Of a stretch of 64,000 bases of DNA, positions 45,419 to 60,069 are shown one piece after another. The DNA comes from Rhinopomastus cyanomelas (Eukaryota > Chordata > Aves > Bucerotiformes > Rhinopomastidae): contig VXBP01010395.1 of NCBI GenBank assembly GCA_013400115.1, forward strand, positions 186,001-250,000, given 5' to 3'. Numbering within the stretch: the stretch's first letter is position 1; every line of letters starts with the position of its first letter. The position numbers and the translations under genes were made by a program. The notes under the pieces were generated by a model. It worked only from the letters and a program-made list of their open reading frames with translations. It was not told where the DNA came from and did not search any database.

Positions 45419-45652
45419 CTGAGCAGAATTAAAAACAAGAAAAGCCCTGCTAATCTAGAACAAGCACTTCCTGCTTTATACAACACATGTTAATTCTCCA
45501 CTGGCCCTTAAACAAAGGAAAAAGGATCCTTCTGAATGATCTCTGTTCTGTCCTAGGAACTATGTTCAAAAACAGGTACAGAACGTTTCACAAAACTCCT
45601 CAATAAAGAAGCAATGCTGTCATCTTACCAAAAGGACTTAGTAGTCATTTAT

Positions 45653-46225
45653 CACAGAATCACACAAAATCACAGAATGTTAGGAAGGGACCTCGAACGA
45701 TCATCTAGTCCAATCCCCCCACCACAGCAGGATCACCTAGATCAAGTCACACAGGAACACATCCAGGTGGGTTTTACATGTGTCCAGAGAAGGAGACTCC
45801 ACAACCCCCCTGGACAGCCCACTCCAGTGCTCTGTCACCCTCACCATGAAGAGGTTCCTTCTCTTGTTTTAGTGGAACCTCCTATGTTCCAACTTACACC
45901 CATTGTCCCTTGTCCTATTGTTAGATGACACTGAGAAGAGCCTGTCTCCATCCTCCTGACATTCACTATTCATATATTTATAGACATTAATGAGGTCACC
46001 CCTCATTCTCCTTTTTCCAAGCTCAAGAGACCCAGCTCCCTCAGCCTTTCCTCATAAGGGAGGTGCTCCACCTCCTTCATCATCTTTGTGGCTCTGCGCT
46101 GGACCCTCTCCAGCAGATCTGTGTCCTTCTTCAAGTGAGCGGTCCAGAACTGGACACAACATTCCAGGGCAGCGTAGATGGGGAGGAGAACCTCTCTCAG
46201 CCTGCTCACAATCCTCATGGTTTTT
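45653..46225 (-). repeat. CR1 LINE 3' fragment, about 570 bp
   Basis: Reverse-oriented young-subfamily copy, the longest young one in the window. It extends into the ORF2 region with 'ctggaccctctccagcag'. It lies about 230 bp from the exon-like segment at 45317. Confidence 0.95.
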
Positions 46226-47697
46226 ACTCTGAAGCATGTAACATGCAGAATACGTAGTTTAGATCCACGTAACAGTCCCTGGGCGTAGCAACACTCAGCC
46301 AAGTACAGCCTAACCAAGCTCATGATGCACAGTCAGCCTTACGTGCACAAGCCCTCATCCACTTGCTACCTAGAAACTAGTATTTAAAATAGCTGGGCAA
46401 ATACCTACTGGATAGAAGTGTGATACAAACCAAACAGCTTTCAAGAGGAATTGCTTTTACCTGTGATCATCAAAATGAAAAAAGCAAAATGCTGACTCAA
46501 TTACAGTAAATGAAAACACAGACTGCACTAAGTAGAAGTTCTCCCTTATAAAGTGGTATCAAACTGGGTGTCTTGTAGCTCTGAACAACTACAGTTCGTA
46601 GCATGGGGACAAGACAGAGGCACCAATCTCAGGCACAGCAAGTTCTTTCCACTGAGAAAGGAGGCATGACACCACCTTCTTTAACAACCTGTTGCTACCC
46701 AACAGCGAGCTGCTGCTCTCACCTCCCCTCTGTTTTGCAAGTCTGGCTATAAATACATAAGGCTGAAGCACTCTGTTTTTCACACTGTGATGAAAAGACG
46801 GAATAGAAGCACTTCAGCACCGCAGCCTTAAAGCTTTGTGAACACTCCTGGATGATTACAACACTACAGACTTACGTTCGAAATGAGGCTGAATCCACAC
46901 TAACGCTTGTAGAGACATTTGTCCTACAGAAGCTATTGAGATTGAAGGGGTAACCCACTTGCTGAAGTGATCTTCAAAGCAAATAAACCCCTAATCCTGA
47001 GCAACTGTGTGAGAAACCTGCTTTTTGATGTTCTCATGCTACATCCTCACAGGTTCCAGTTGGTGCAGACTGTGTTCTTTATGGAAGTATTACCTTGTGT
47101 ACACTGGCTGGAATCAAAGAACGTTGAGAGTTACAAGCAGGCTGCTGCTTTGCTCAGAAGGCACAGCCAAAGCTGCATCTTAAAAACAACCTGCTGAAAG
47201 AAGCGTGCTCCTCTCTACATGACAATACAACATACTCACTAAATCACTTCGTTCCACTTCAAACTCTACCTTCCCACAGGCGTGTGCATCTCCTCTCATT
47301 AAAAATGCAACTTCTCTAGGGATGTCTGAGCTAAGTGAAGGAAGCTGCTGGGAAAAGTGCTTAACATCTTTCAGAAAGGATTATTTTCTGAATGCTTCAT
47401 CTGCCTCTGCCACAGTCTCTGCACTTGAGCGTTCGTTCTGAAGTTCCAAAGAAAAGCAAAGCCAATCCTCCACGTTACCTAGACTAACCCCATGTCAAAC
47501 ACCACCTGAAAAAGGCATCTCAGTTTTAGGAGAACAGCTCCTAACCTGCAAAGCATGAACCATAACGGTCAGCAGCGGTGTCAACAGAAGGACAACTTCA
47601 AGATTGTACCTATCAAATGCAGGACGAAAGTCTAAAGGCCGTGAGATAAGTACACAGGAGTTGTCATAATAAAAATGAAGCACAACTGCACAACTTC

Positions 47698-47893
47698 ATA
47701 GAATCATTAGGGATTGGAAGGGACCTCGAAAGATCATCCAGTCCAATCCCCCTGACACAGCAGGATCACCTAGACCAAGTCACACAGGGACACATCCAGG
47801 TGGGTCTTGAACATCTCCAGTGAAGGAGACTCCACAACCTCCCTGGGCAGCCTGTTCCAGTGCTCTGTCACCCTCACTGGGAAGAAGTTCCTA
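47698..47893 (-). repeat. CR1 LINE 3' fragment
   Basis: Reverse-oriented young copy, 196 bp, ending within 'ctcactgggaagaagttcct'. Confidence 0.95.
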
Positions 47894-50800
47894 AAGATGT
47901 CAAATAACCAACCACTGAGACATAATATCTTCCATGTAAGTCATCTCATCCATGTCAATACCTAAAGTGGACAAACAAAGGACAAACGGGACAGAAATAG
48001 CCCTCCCTTGTCAGCAGGTGACACACTTCTAGACCAGATATTTCCACCCTGGCTGAACACAATGCATTGCCCTGATAATCACTTGGACCTACCCAGTATG
48101 GACCAACAGATATCATTCCTCTAACAAGGACCACTTCAAGTGACACAGCAGCTCAGGAGGCTAAGCTGCCGCTCAAGAAATTTATTCTCAGCTCCACTGT
48201 TTGCTTAAGGTTAAACAGCAAAATCAGTCACTGGAGCCCCAGCCTGACACTACAAAAGCTTTGGCAACAGCTCTAGCTTGAGGATTTCCTGGTCTTCTTT
48301 GGGTTCCAGCCACTCCTGTTTGCTGCCCCCGTGGTTATGCCAACACAACTCTCACTCTGTAGTTCCACGCTGACTCTGTATCACACTGTGGTTCTACATT
48401 GTGCATCCGGACCAGAAGGTTTGTTTCTTTGGGTTTTTCATAACACACGGTTTCAAACCCCAAATTAATTCACTAATTTATTTTAGAGCACTCTTTTACA
48501 GGCAACTCACTCTACAACCACTGCAGAGGGGCACACAGAGGGCTCAGTGGAGCAAGACCCTGCTCCACACACTGGGGCACCATCAGAGTCCCCACATGAC
48601 AAAACCCCAGCCAGAGGCATTCTGTGCTGCTTCTTCAGCTGCTGACTCTTAACTCTGAGGAATGAGAAGTGCTTGCTAGGATTATAATGCACACTGAGGT
48701 ACTTTAAACATTTTAAACCATTTAATTGTACGAGCAGAGCAAGCTGAAGTGCTTTAGGAAATCATGAACTAGCCTTTACCAGTTACAAAACACACCCACC
48801 AGCAATGCTGACACTGGTGCGTACATCACTCCAGAAAAAGGCTGTACATTTCAAGTACCTATTTTTAGGTTGACTTACTTCAAGATTTAACTTTTAAACC
48901 CTATTATTTAGACTTTTTCTTCCTAGCATAGCATATGGGTTTGTTCCCCTGCATCCTAACATACATTACAGAAACTATCCATTTACTACATCAAATCTAC
49001 TCTGCCTCTTCACTTCGTTATTTTAAAGGGGTAATATCAACACTGAGCTCAAAATACTAAGAAGTCAGAGCAAAATTCTGGAAGATTATTTTCCAGCACC
49101 CTCTTCAGAACGGGTCTGTTTCTTGTGTAGAAACATATTTACTGTACGGATACCAAATCTTTTTAAACAAAAATAAGTTAGATCAGGAAAAAAACCCCTC
49201 CCCTAAAAGAGGGCATCCACCAAGAAGCAGCCACGTGGTCATGTCCAAAGAGATAAAACAAATCCAAATCCATTTACGGGGAGAAAGAAGGGACAGAGAC
49301 ACTCCCACTGATAGACAGGAATGTGCCAGTGACAAATGCACCCTGCCCAGTGCCAAACCCTTCCCTTGGTGACGAATACTCCAGAAACCTAAACAGCTGC
49401 CAAAGCTATCTGTTTTCCATCCCTTCCTCTGTCACAAAGACAGGGCTCGAATAGGCTTTTGTCTAAAAAGAAGTATCACTTCTAAAGAAGTATCACTTTT
49501 GTCTAAAAAGAAGTTCCTCCTTTGAACTTCCATCCACCAAGGCAGCAGGTCCACCTCCCAGGTCTCCTTTGAAGGATCTGGAAGAGCCAAGCGCTGGCCT
49601 GGGAATCAAGGATCAGCAAACTGCAGACCAAGCCTGTCACTGAGCTCCTCACTGAGTTCCAGGCAGTCTAGCCCAACACCAAAGAGCTCAACTTACGCTT
49701 CCAAGGAGAGCGTCGGAGGGTTTTAAGGATTCTCCACCCTTGCTGAGGTATGCTGTGCGGGAGACGACTGCCGGCTGTCCAGCTAGCAATGGGCTTGTGC
49801 TACATTTCAACCTCTTTGGCCACCTACTCAACTGCTATTAATATTGTCGTTATCGGATTTCACCGAATTCCCATGCGCTGCTGAGAATAGAAAGGCTCCA
49901 GCACAAGATGAAGCTACTGAAACATGAGGACATTCCTCTAGCACTTGGGTTCTTAGTGAACTGATATCCAGCTCTGAAAGCTACAGCGCACTGCTGAGAC
50001 TGCTGGAAATAAAATGGCCGGGCTGTGGCCACAGTGTTTGAGACCAGCTTTTGGAAACGCACTCTTCTGTTTGGCTACTAAAAGCACACGTATTTTCCAT
50101 AGCAACACATCCACTGGACCCAATGCCACTTGCACCACAACATCCCACAGACTCAGGTGTAAAATGACAGCAGAAATTCACTTTGCCAAGCCCCTGCAAA
50201 ACCACTATGTTAGAGCAAGAAGCTTTGTGGGGTCCAATGACCAAGCAGCCCATTCCCCTGCCTGCTAGGGGAACAAAAGGTAGAGGAGAGATACCCAAGT
50301 ACAGAAAGGCAGAGTGGGAATGCAGCCAGCCAACACCCTCCGTGGGAACATGTCCCCATCCATCACCCCAGAGCCTGTCCTTTCAGACTGCCTCTTGAGC
50401 ATGGCACTTCCTCCCTGATCTCACCCATTATGTTTCCACTCTATTCTTAAATCCCTTATCAAAACAAAAACAAGCACTGCTAGAAATGTGCATCAGCCCC
50501 AGCAAGTCACCAGACACTAACATTATCCATTTCCTCACAGGCTTTTCCAGCTCCTCCCTGGGTGGTCCGTTTCTGCCCACTTCCTAACATCCCAATCTAA
50601 TCTACAGGTCCTCCCAAAAAAGAAAACTAATATTCGGGACACTTTAAGGCACAAGGCAAACCTGTCAAATAGAAAACAAAACCAGCCCACTCCCCCCCAA
50701 CTGATCTACAGAACAAGCCTATGCAGAGGAGCGTGGCTCAGAGACTGATCACTCCTTGGCTTCTGTTCCAGGGGTGGGCAGGGAAAAAGGGATGGAGCAC

Positions 50801-52296
50801 CACTACAGCAATAAATTGCAGAGACTGACAGGTTATTGCAGCTTCCTGCTCAAATATTAAGTGATACTTAAGAAAATTATTTGTAAGAACTAGTGCAGCT
50901 ATGCTGACTAGTCCCCCTGAGTCTTTTTCTTACTCTGTTTGTAAAACCTCCTAGTAGTCAGCAGCTTCAGTAATTACAGGTGTTTTCTGCTAGTGCTTTG
51001 CTTCTTTCCATGGCAAATCTAGAATTTCTCCCCAGTCTGTACTGGTTCCTTTAAATCCCAGGTCCAGACCCTCAGCTATGCAAAACTAGCAGGTATTTTA
51101 TTCCAGTCGTGTGCCAGGTACCTCGACCAAGAAGCACGAGACCACCCATTGACTTTTAAGAGAAACTGTGGACCCTCTGCAGAAAGAATCAGAAGTTGTG
51201 GAGTCAACTATAAGCTCACACAGCATTTTAGGGCATCTCAGAGGAACCAGCTTGTTCACATTCAAGAGGATGCTTGAATTTCAGAGATTAAATGAATTGT
51301 TTTTCAAGAAAGCATTATTGAAATATACAGTAATTTAAATATATGTTTATATAACTATCATATCACTGCTTATACACCACATCAGTGTTTATAAATTCCA
51401 AAGTATTTGGAGCACGTTACTTTGCTGAACCTCTCCTTCCATCTCCTTGTTGTTTTTAATTGGTACCTAGTTCAGCTGAATCTGGTACCAAAGTTACACT
51501 AAATGTACTTTTTCCTTCCTTGGGCTTTGTCTAACTGTTGAGAGTTTACACCCTCCCAAGAATCACTTGAGTTCACCCTGTTGATCGTTGGGATCATCAC
51601 CTACATGAACTTCCCTTGCATTTCGCTTTGAAGACACTTCAGCTCCTTCCCCTGCATAGAATTGTGTGAATTATGGATTTCTCTTCCAATTACTCTACAA
51701 AAGGGGAACAAGCAATGGTGCTAGTAGTCTTTCCAAAAGGAAAAGTTGGTGCATCTGGGGAGCCACTCTGGAAAAGAAAATATTGAAATGACAACTGAGT
51801 GCAGTCCTGCACATTCTCAGGAATATATTAAAAAAGACACAAAGCTGCAGCTGCTACCTAGCACAGGAATAATTCAGCAGCATTTTACACCAAAATAGTC
51901 TGTATAAAGACTATTATTTACTCTAGCTAAGCTGCGGCAACCATGGCAACCCACAGTTAGGGTTTTTCAAGACAATACACAAGTTCACTTTCTCTATTGC
52001 CTGTTTGCCACTAAAGCAAATGTTTCCAAAATTGTTATCCTTTTTATTTACGCTTTTAGTAATAAGTCATTCAATACCCCCTCTTCCCACAGGCAGACAC
52101 CAGAGGTAGTTTCATAGAGCAGCCCTTAATACTGACTCATTTATTCCCTCCAAGCATCACTCAGACACTGACTCGGGATAAACAAGTTACTGCAAGGTAA
52201 GAGGGTAAAAAAACTTTCCATCTACCATAGCAACTGCCTCTGTGCACACTCATACCCTAGACCCCCAGGATTAATGCAATTGCCAGTTCAGATGAA

Positions 52297-52353
52297 GCAC
52301 TGGACTAGATGACCTTTCAAGGTCCCTTCCAATCCCTGATGTTCTGTGATTCA
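52297..52353 (+). repeat. CR1 LINE 3' end
   Basis: Plus-oriented short 3' end, finishing tgttctgtgattc. Confidence 0.9.
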
Positions 52354-53002
52354 GAGGTGGTCCCTTGGGAAGAGCTAGGATTTGGCAGGTTATACAACTT
52401 TACTTGCTCAGAGAGACAGACATTTTTATAGGAGAAGGAGAAATCACCCCTCCTGCATTCAGTCACCTCCCTTGGTCCATGCCGAGGACAGGATTTGGCA
52501 AACGTAATCCTTTGTTATTTTTGTGTCAGGCAAACAGGTGGTAACGTACAACTGCCTTACGTATACAAGCAAATGGGTTTGCCACAGCTTGTAACACTCA
52601 ATAGCAAGGTTTATTTAATTTCTCAGGGTGTGCAGAAAATGATTAAAAACCACCCTGAAGTCTAGTACTGTGCAGTCTACACCAGGTATTTGGCAATGAG
52701 TACAGCAGCTGATAAAGAAACACAGATGACTGACTAACTTACACCAGGTGTTGCTACCTTCATGCCTGTGCTAACTCCGAGTTTCAGCAGTCTAAGCAGG
52801 TATCCAAGCAGTTGCTGTTCTAATGCATACCCAGGAAAAAAGAAATCAGCTTGGTGATGACTCAGTTAACAGCAGAAACTACAGACACCTTACCTGTGCC
52901 TCAAGAGTGAAAAATAACGCAGACTTCAGAACATTCCAGTGACCACCTCTTCAGATAAGCCAAGACCTGTAAGTGCCAGGTTTATGCACGAGGACGGGTA
53001 TC

Positions 53003-53275
53003 ATGGAATCACAGAACTGTTAAGGTTGGAAAAGACCTCCAACATCAAGTGGAACCATCAGCCACTGCCACCATACCCACTTAAAACACATTCCCTAGTG
53101 CCACAGCTACACATTTTGCTAACACTTCCACAGACAGTTACTCCACCATCTCTCTGGGCAGCCTGTTCCAACACTTGACTGCTCCTTCAGGGAATAAACT
53201 TTTCCTAATGTCTAATCTAAACCTCCCCCAGCACAACTTGAGGCCATCTTCTCTTGTTCTATCATTAGTGACTTG
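53003..53275 (-). repeat. CR1 LINE fragment, older subfamily
   Basis: Reverse-oriented, about 270 bp, similar in type to the copy at 43171. Confidence 0.88.
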
Positions 53276-53440
53276 GAAGGAGGAGACAGACACCTTGCCT
53301 TCTGGAGTACATCAAATACACAGCACCTGAGAGTCACTTCAAGGACTTCTGAGGGCTCATTTTTCCTCCCAGAGCAACCCAGGGCAGTGCTGGCCCAACT
53401 ACTATATAGGAGGAACAGAGGACTGGGGCAGTCTCTACCC

Positions 53441-53655
53441 CAGAATCACTCTGGTTGGAAAAGACCCTTGGGATCATCAAGTCCAACCATCTACCCTACC
53501 TTACAGGTTCACCCCTAAACCAGATCTCTCAATACCTCATCCAAACAATCTTTAAACACATCCAGGGATGGCAACTCAACCACCTCTCTGGAAGCCTATT
53601 CTGGTGCTTGACCACCCTTTCTGTGAAAAAATTCTTCCTAATATCAAGTCTTCTT
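53441..53655 (-). repeat. CR1 LINE fragment, older subfamily
   Basis: Reverse-oriented, ctctggttggaaaagaccc type, about 215 bp. Confidence 0.88.
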
Positions 53656-54493
53656 TTCATTTTAGTCACATTATTCTATGAACAAAAATTCTTTTAGCAT
53701 TTTAAAGGAGGATTAGTAACAGCACGGCTTCTGGCAAAGTGTCAAGGAGGTAGGATTTTAGAAAGGATAAAGATTTATTTGTTGAGATGGACAGAGCAAA
53801 GTTGACGACGTTTGTCCTCAAGTAGAAATAAATCACCACTGCACAACTCTATCACTTAGTTCAGTTCCCACATTTGGAATTAAAATCTATCAAGAACTAC
53901 TGGGTTTTCTAGGTAATATTTTGGCAAAATATTTCACAAGCAAAAAGCAGCAGCTCTGAAGAAATTATAGTGCTTCCATTTTGAAATGTGGCCATATTTT
54001 CTGTGTGTTCCTTTGGGTTACCCTAGCAACACAGAGAACAACATCACCCACCACACAGAGCACAGAAGTGTGAAACACTGACTGAACCTGACTGCTCTCC
54101 AGTTAAAGTCTACAAACTTAGGTTGAAGCATACACACCTCAAATAAGCGATGTGAAAGGTACGACTGAGTTTGACTGTTTCTAATGTGCTCTTGATCTTC
54201 AGTTCTAAAGAAATATCTGGAGCTAGGAAAGTGCATTTCAGCTAATGCAAAGCCAAACGTTGATCTATTCACTCACATCAGAAAAGCATACTCCAAGAAA
54301 AGGTACTCCCTAGGACCAGTTAACCCAGAAGATGTAGCTTGAAAGAGCAGCACAATTTAAAACAAAGACAGAGAAATCAAGTGAAATTCACAAAGTGTAC
54401 TACTCCTAGCAAAACTGTGGGCTTTTGTTTTGGGGAACAGATGAGATTTAAATTAAGCAGCTGTTTCTCACTTTAGGAAGGACATAGAATCAC

Positions 54494-54935
54494 TTGAGAC
54501 AGCCCAGTGTAGAGCCACAAAGATGATGAAGGTAGTGGAACATCTCCCTGATGAGGAAAGGCTGAGGGAGCTGGGTCTCCTTAGCTTGGAAAAATGGAGA
54601 CTGAGGGGTGATCTCAATGTTTATAAATATTGGAAAGGTCAAGTGTCAGGGGGGTGGAGCCAGGCTCTGCTCAGTGGCACCCAATGATAGGACAAGGGGC
54701 AGCGGGTGTAACATAGGAGGTTCCACATAAATATGAGGAGGAACTTCTTCACAGTGAGGGTGACAGAGCAGTGGAAGAGGCTGCCCAGGGAGGTTGTGGA
54801 GTCTGATTCTCTGGAGATAATTAAAACCCACTTAGACATGTTCCTGTGAGACTTATCTAGGTGATCTTGCTGTGGCAGGGAGACTGGACTAGATCTTCTG
54901 AGGTCTCTTCCAATCCCTAATGTTCTGCCATTTTC
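54494..54935 (+). repeat. CR1 LINE 3' fragment, about 440 bp
   Basis: Plus-oriented, with small deletions that break the ORF2 tail frame. It faces the reverse copy at 53441, forming an inverted arrangement. Confidence 0.94.
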
Positions 54936-56482
54936 CATATTTGCTATAAGTGTCAGCTCCCATCCATAGCTCCTCCAACATCCAGGCAAAATGGGTCACC
55001 TTAACAATACAACTATTCTTATTTAGACCACTTATAGCTTCAGTTTGTTTATGTAAAGTTGGAAATCACCAAGTTTGAATTGATGCTATCAATATTACTG
55101 GAAGAGTATTAGCTGTTTGGGGGAAAATTGATTTGCCACCCCAGTGGACAACAAAGCTTTAAGGCTACTTAGAGCAGCCAAGTCAGTGGGTATTTTTAAA
55201 CATTTGCTCAAAACATTAAGGTTTTGGGGCCAGGTCTTCTAGCCAAGTTTTTAATGTTGGAAAATGAATGCTCCTTTACTGAGAAGTGAGAGAATGGGTA
55301 AAAGTCCAAAACTGCTGCTTTGCCAAAATGTTAGAAAGCCTGCGTGGGAGGCAGAAAGTGTGGGGAAGAGAAGTTAAACTAGTCTAACCATATACCTCTG
55401 ACGTTGAAGAACTTTCATCAGTTCTGAGTATCCCAACCTACTGAAACTAAACGCGCTATTAGTCACTTGAGAGTTTCTGTTGTAAAGTTGGAGGAGTCTG
55501 AGAATAAAAACTTTAGTAAAATTAATGATATGGGAAGACAATCCCAGCCAGGGAACTGCAAGATGATCTCACACCTCTTTCGCTGGTGAAGTATGTAATT
55601 TGTACGACAAAACTTATGACTGAAGGTGGGGATGGGGGAGGGAAAGCAGCTTAATACACGAATTAAGACACCACCACCAAAATGTTCCAATAGGCTATTA
55701 CAACTTGGTCTGGTGGTAGTGAAGGACTGGAGCAAAACTGCTCCAAATGAGGCCATGGCAGTATTCCCAACATCTTTAATGAGTGCATGAGTAAACGATA
55801 AATTAGAAGTCTTTCTTCTCACATGAAAGAAGATACTACACGCACCAACTCTTGGAAAATACAGTTAGCCATCTGCAGAACTTCATCAACTGTCTAGCCA
55901 GAGAAGTAGCCTCCTTAAAGTTCACACAGTAGTTCTAAAACTAGCCTTCCCAGAAGTTAATCAAACCACACAGCCAGGATAACACCAGAATAACCCTTGG
56001 CTTCTGGAAGAGGCTACTCTACAAATCCTTTCCCCAGCAATCAATCACACAATACTACAGGTCAGTGAAAAGCCAAGATCTTATCATACCCCAAATTAAG
56101 AGTGATCATCTAGACAAGAGGAGACATGCAAACGCAATTCAGTGAAACCAATCACATGTTTCTCCTCTTAACTATGCTCAATTCTAGTGTAGCCTGCCTG
56201 AAACAAACTACAACCAAGGAAGAATCACACACAAAGACATCTCACAGGCCTCATCCCCAAGGTACACATTTCAACCGTGAGTCTCAGAAGGTCTTCTCCT
56301 TCTCACCTCCATGCTTAATGCAGTTACAAGACATTAACTCAGTGAAATAGGAGGATAACCAGTAGCATCCTCCAATGAGAGGACAAGTAAGTCTCTGCTG
56401 ATGTTTTAGCAATAGGCTACCAAATTTTAGCAAAACCCACCTCTTCCTTCACAGGAAGGCAACCACCATAAAATACAGAACA

Positions 56483-56870
56483 TTGATTCTATACTGGGGC
56501 TATTTAGTCTTGAGAATAGAAGACAAAGGGGGCCTTACTCATGTCTATAAATATCTGAGGGATGGATGACAACTAGATGGGACCAATCTCTTTTTTTTCG
56601 TGGGGCACAGTAAGGAATAATGGGTATAAATGGAAACATGAAAGGTTCCAGCCCAATTTGAGGAGAAACTTCTTTACTGTAAAGGTGGCAGAGCACTGGA
56701 ACAGGCTGCCCACAGAGATTGTGGAGATGTCTTCTCTAGAGGCTTTCAAAATCAAACTGGATGCTGTCAAATTTCCTTGCCCTAGGTGATCCTGCTTTGG
56801 CAGGAGGTTGGACTAGATGATCCATAGAGGTCCCTTCCAACCCCTAACATTCTGTGATAGGATAGAAATA
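56483..56870 (+). repeat. CR1 LINE fragment, distinct subfamily
   Basis: Plus-oriented and diverged. The tail reads NLRRNFFTVKVAEHWNRLP in an open frame, and the 3' end is cccctaacattctgtgatag. Confidence 0.88.
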
Positions 56871-59179
56871 CCTTCACCCTTTGACCCACAGATACCATAT
56901 ACGGGAGATAACCTGGAGCATTATCACCACCTTTGGTTGCCAAATGGCAAACCACTGACCATACTATCTGCATAACTCAAACCTTTTTGCCCTATACTCA
57001 TTTTCTTCCTGCTTAGCATTACACAGGTGAAAAAGGCCATGAAACAATAGCTGGGGTGCTCTTAACTATATTGTCCTCTCTGCACTTCAGTGTAGATGCT
57101 GTCAGTGGTTCAACTGACCTGCGAGATCATATAATTTGAGTATAAGTTTCATAAAAAGACTGCTGTGGATGTTTGGGGGGGAGGGGGTTTAGCAAGTGAA
57201 GGTACAAAGACATGCTGCACTGTTCATCACCAAGGAAATACATTTGTGGAATAACAGTCCAGTGCACAAGTTTCCCAAGATACTAAACGAGAGCTTATGC
57301 TGCAATGTAAATTATGCAAGCCTCATATTTAAGTTAAATCAGTACAATCAACACCAGTTGCTGATGGAACTAATCAGCCATCTGTTTGATGCTAATTTAC
57401 TGGAGGATGCCAATTCAAAACCTCTGCAGTAGTTAGATACTGCTCAAAGAGATAGAAGATGCCTATAGAGTCTTCCGTCACGCCGCATTTAAAGCTCTTT
57501 GCTTAGAACACAGCACATTGAGTACATGCAAAAGAGTACATGTAAAAGTATACACCCCAGCATTTTTTGGGGTAGGAAAGAATCTGTGGAAGCTTTTGCT
57601 AGGGAAAAAAAAAATCCAGAATTGCTGCAAGAACTCGGGACGTAACTTCAAGTATATAATTACTTGAACTATTATTAAAAGTAATGTAATTATTACTTAA
57701 GCCCTGGAGGAAAAAGCCTAGCAGACACAGGATAAGAACTTTTTGGTATAATAAGGTTAGCAACAAAAACCAGGCAATGCTTCAGAAAAGAAAGCCACAG
57801 GAAAAGAACAATAAATTAAAAGAACAGGGGTATCATTCTCTGCAAAGAGAAAAAACAACTGTCAAAAGTGCTCCCAACTTGCTTCTCTTTATGTAGTGAC
57901 ATTGAGTTTCTAGCACTGATGAGAAATCAGCAGACTGGATGTGAAGTAAGCAGGTCTTTTAGAACACATAGGTGCACATTTAAATTCATTCTGTGCTGAT
58001 TTACAGCGTGTAAAATCTGAAGTACACATTTCAAGTGTCACACCAACTCCTCCCAAAAAGACATTTACTAATGTGCCTCATGGTTCCAGAGCAACATACA
58101 GAAACAAACACTCTTCTGAAATTCTGCCTTCTTTAAAAAGCCCCCTATTTTCACTAGGTTTGACTTGCATATAAGATCCTGTGTTCCAAAGGTACAACCC
58201 AAGCCTTGCCAAAGTGCTTGCACAAGTTGAGGACTGGCCAGGGATTGCCACTGGCAGCAAGAAAGCTTTAGTCAAACCAAACAAGCAATTCAGCAAGAAA
58301 AATGGAACATAATTATCCAATGAGCACAGGATTTGCTCTCTCTGCAGGTACTAGAATGGGCTGCAACTTGCTTTGTTAAGGGGGACCACTTCTTTTTCTG
58401 CCCTCTCTCTTCTACAAGACTTAAAGTTTACTGTCTCTACACAACATGTCTTGAACCCTTTGCCCCTGTATCTTGCTGCATTGCCCACCAATTAAAGAGG
58501 AACATGCTTTCTAATCCTGGCTATAAGCTTCATTTCTGCTATAAACTCCACCACCAAGGAAGACACGAGGTAATTTTTCAATAATAATTACCCACTAATT
58601 ATTTTTTGTATGTCAGGCATTACACACTTTACATCAGCAAACGCCTGGAGACCGCTGCAGCTACCTTTTCTAATGCCACCAAAGACCAACCTTATACAAC
58701 CAGCACCTGTCCTCTGCTTGAAAGTGTGCACCCTTTGGGGCTGACCTGCTGTTGCTGTTTGCTTTGTGAGTTGCCTGGCAGAGACGTTTGAGCAATGGAG
58801 TATTAATGCAGCAAGAAATCATCTTGGCTGCGCATCCCAATTTAGCCAGAGAGTTATCGGAAGGCTATTCTGGACCGTGGCAGGGGTGGCCCATGGACCA
58901 CCTAGACCCAAGGAACTAGTAACTGATAAGTTTAATCTTAATGCACTGCCTATTAAACTGAAGTATTATTAATTTCTTTAATATAACTTTATTTTTATAT
59001 AGCATTAACAAAGAAGTGACAGTACCAAGAGCTGAAAGAATCTGAAGCAATTAGTTGGAGTAGTCTCTCGTGGGTGAAAGCAGAAAAAAACACTGCTAAG
59101 TGTTCTTCTACCCTTTTTACTGTACCCTATTTTGTCTTACAAAGACCCCAGCCCCTCCCATGATTACAGACAGAAATAT

Positions 59180-59367
59180 AGAATCATTAGGGATTGGAAG
59201 GGACCTCCAAAGACCATCCAGTCAAATCCCCCTGACACAGCAGGATCACCTAGACCAAGTCACACAGGAACACATCCAGGCGGGTCTTAAACTTCTCCAG
59301 TGAAGGAGACTCCACAACTCCCCTGGGCAGCCTGTTCCAGTGCTCTGTCACCCTCACTGGGAAGATT
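59180..59367 (-). repeat. CR1 LINE 3' fragment
   Basis: Reverse-oriented young copy cut off after 'ctcactgggaag', at nearly the same internal point as the copy at 47698. Confidence 0.94.
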
Positions 59368-60023
59368 CCATGACAAACTGTATGCCAAAACCTACATGCA
59401 ATTAAGCTTGACCAAAAAGTTTCTAGGAGCTTGGATGTATTTGCTTTCCTCACAAAAATTCAGCAAACAAGATCTCTGTGCCTTTAGAACATCTCCATCC
59501 AAAAGATTCCTTCCCTGGGAGATAAACATGAGCTTCTCTCTGTCCTCTGGCTGATCAGACAGCAGTATGTCCTTTACACAAGCACCTTCCTGGGCAACAG
59601 GAGGTAAGAAATTTCCAGTTTTCAATTTTTTTGAACCATTTCTTCTGTCCTGCTGACACAGTCATGTAGCACGTTAGGCAGAGGAGCACAGCAACTGAGG
59701 CAGAGCTCAGGTTAGGTGACTCCACATGGTACAGAAATGCTAATGCTCTTCTGGAAATTGAGAGTTGGGTTTGGGACAAAGCTGTGACGTGATGCTATTC
59801 CAGCTGGACAGCAGTCACAGGTGCCTCCAACACACACTCCAGATGCACAGTGGAGGGGGACTCAGCTCTGGGCCAGCAATATTAGCAGAGAGGCTGCTGC
59901 TGTTCCATGGCTCAGATATTAAGCCAAACCACCACACCTTATCGTGCAGACTTACCTCTCCCAGGTTATGTAATGCCTGTACAAGTGGACTTCCTTCTTC
60001 ACAGGCTATGCTAGCTGAGAAGA

Positions 60024-60069
60024 TTTTTTTTTAACTGTTTTTTAACTGTTTTTTTAACTGTTTTTTAAC
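60024..60069 (+). repeat. Short T-rich tandem repeat
   Basis: Four imperfect copies of a TTTTTTAACTG-type unit of 11-12 bp in the far 5' intron. Confidence 0.9.

Noticed and set aside
57196..57432. Plus-strand 78-codon open frame
   Set aside because: No similarity recognised, no splice or promoter context, and length expected by chance in AT-rich intron.
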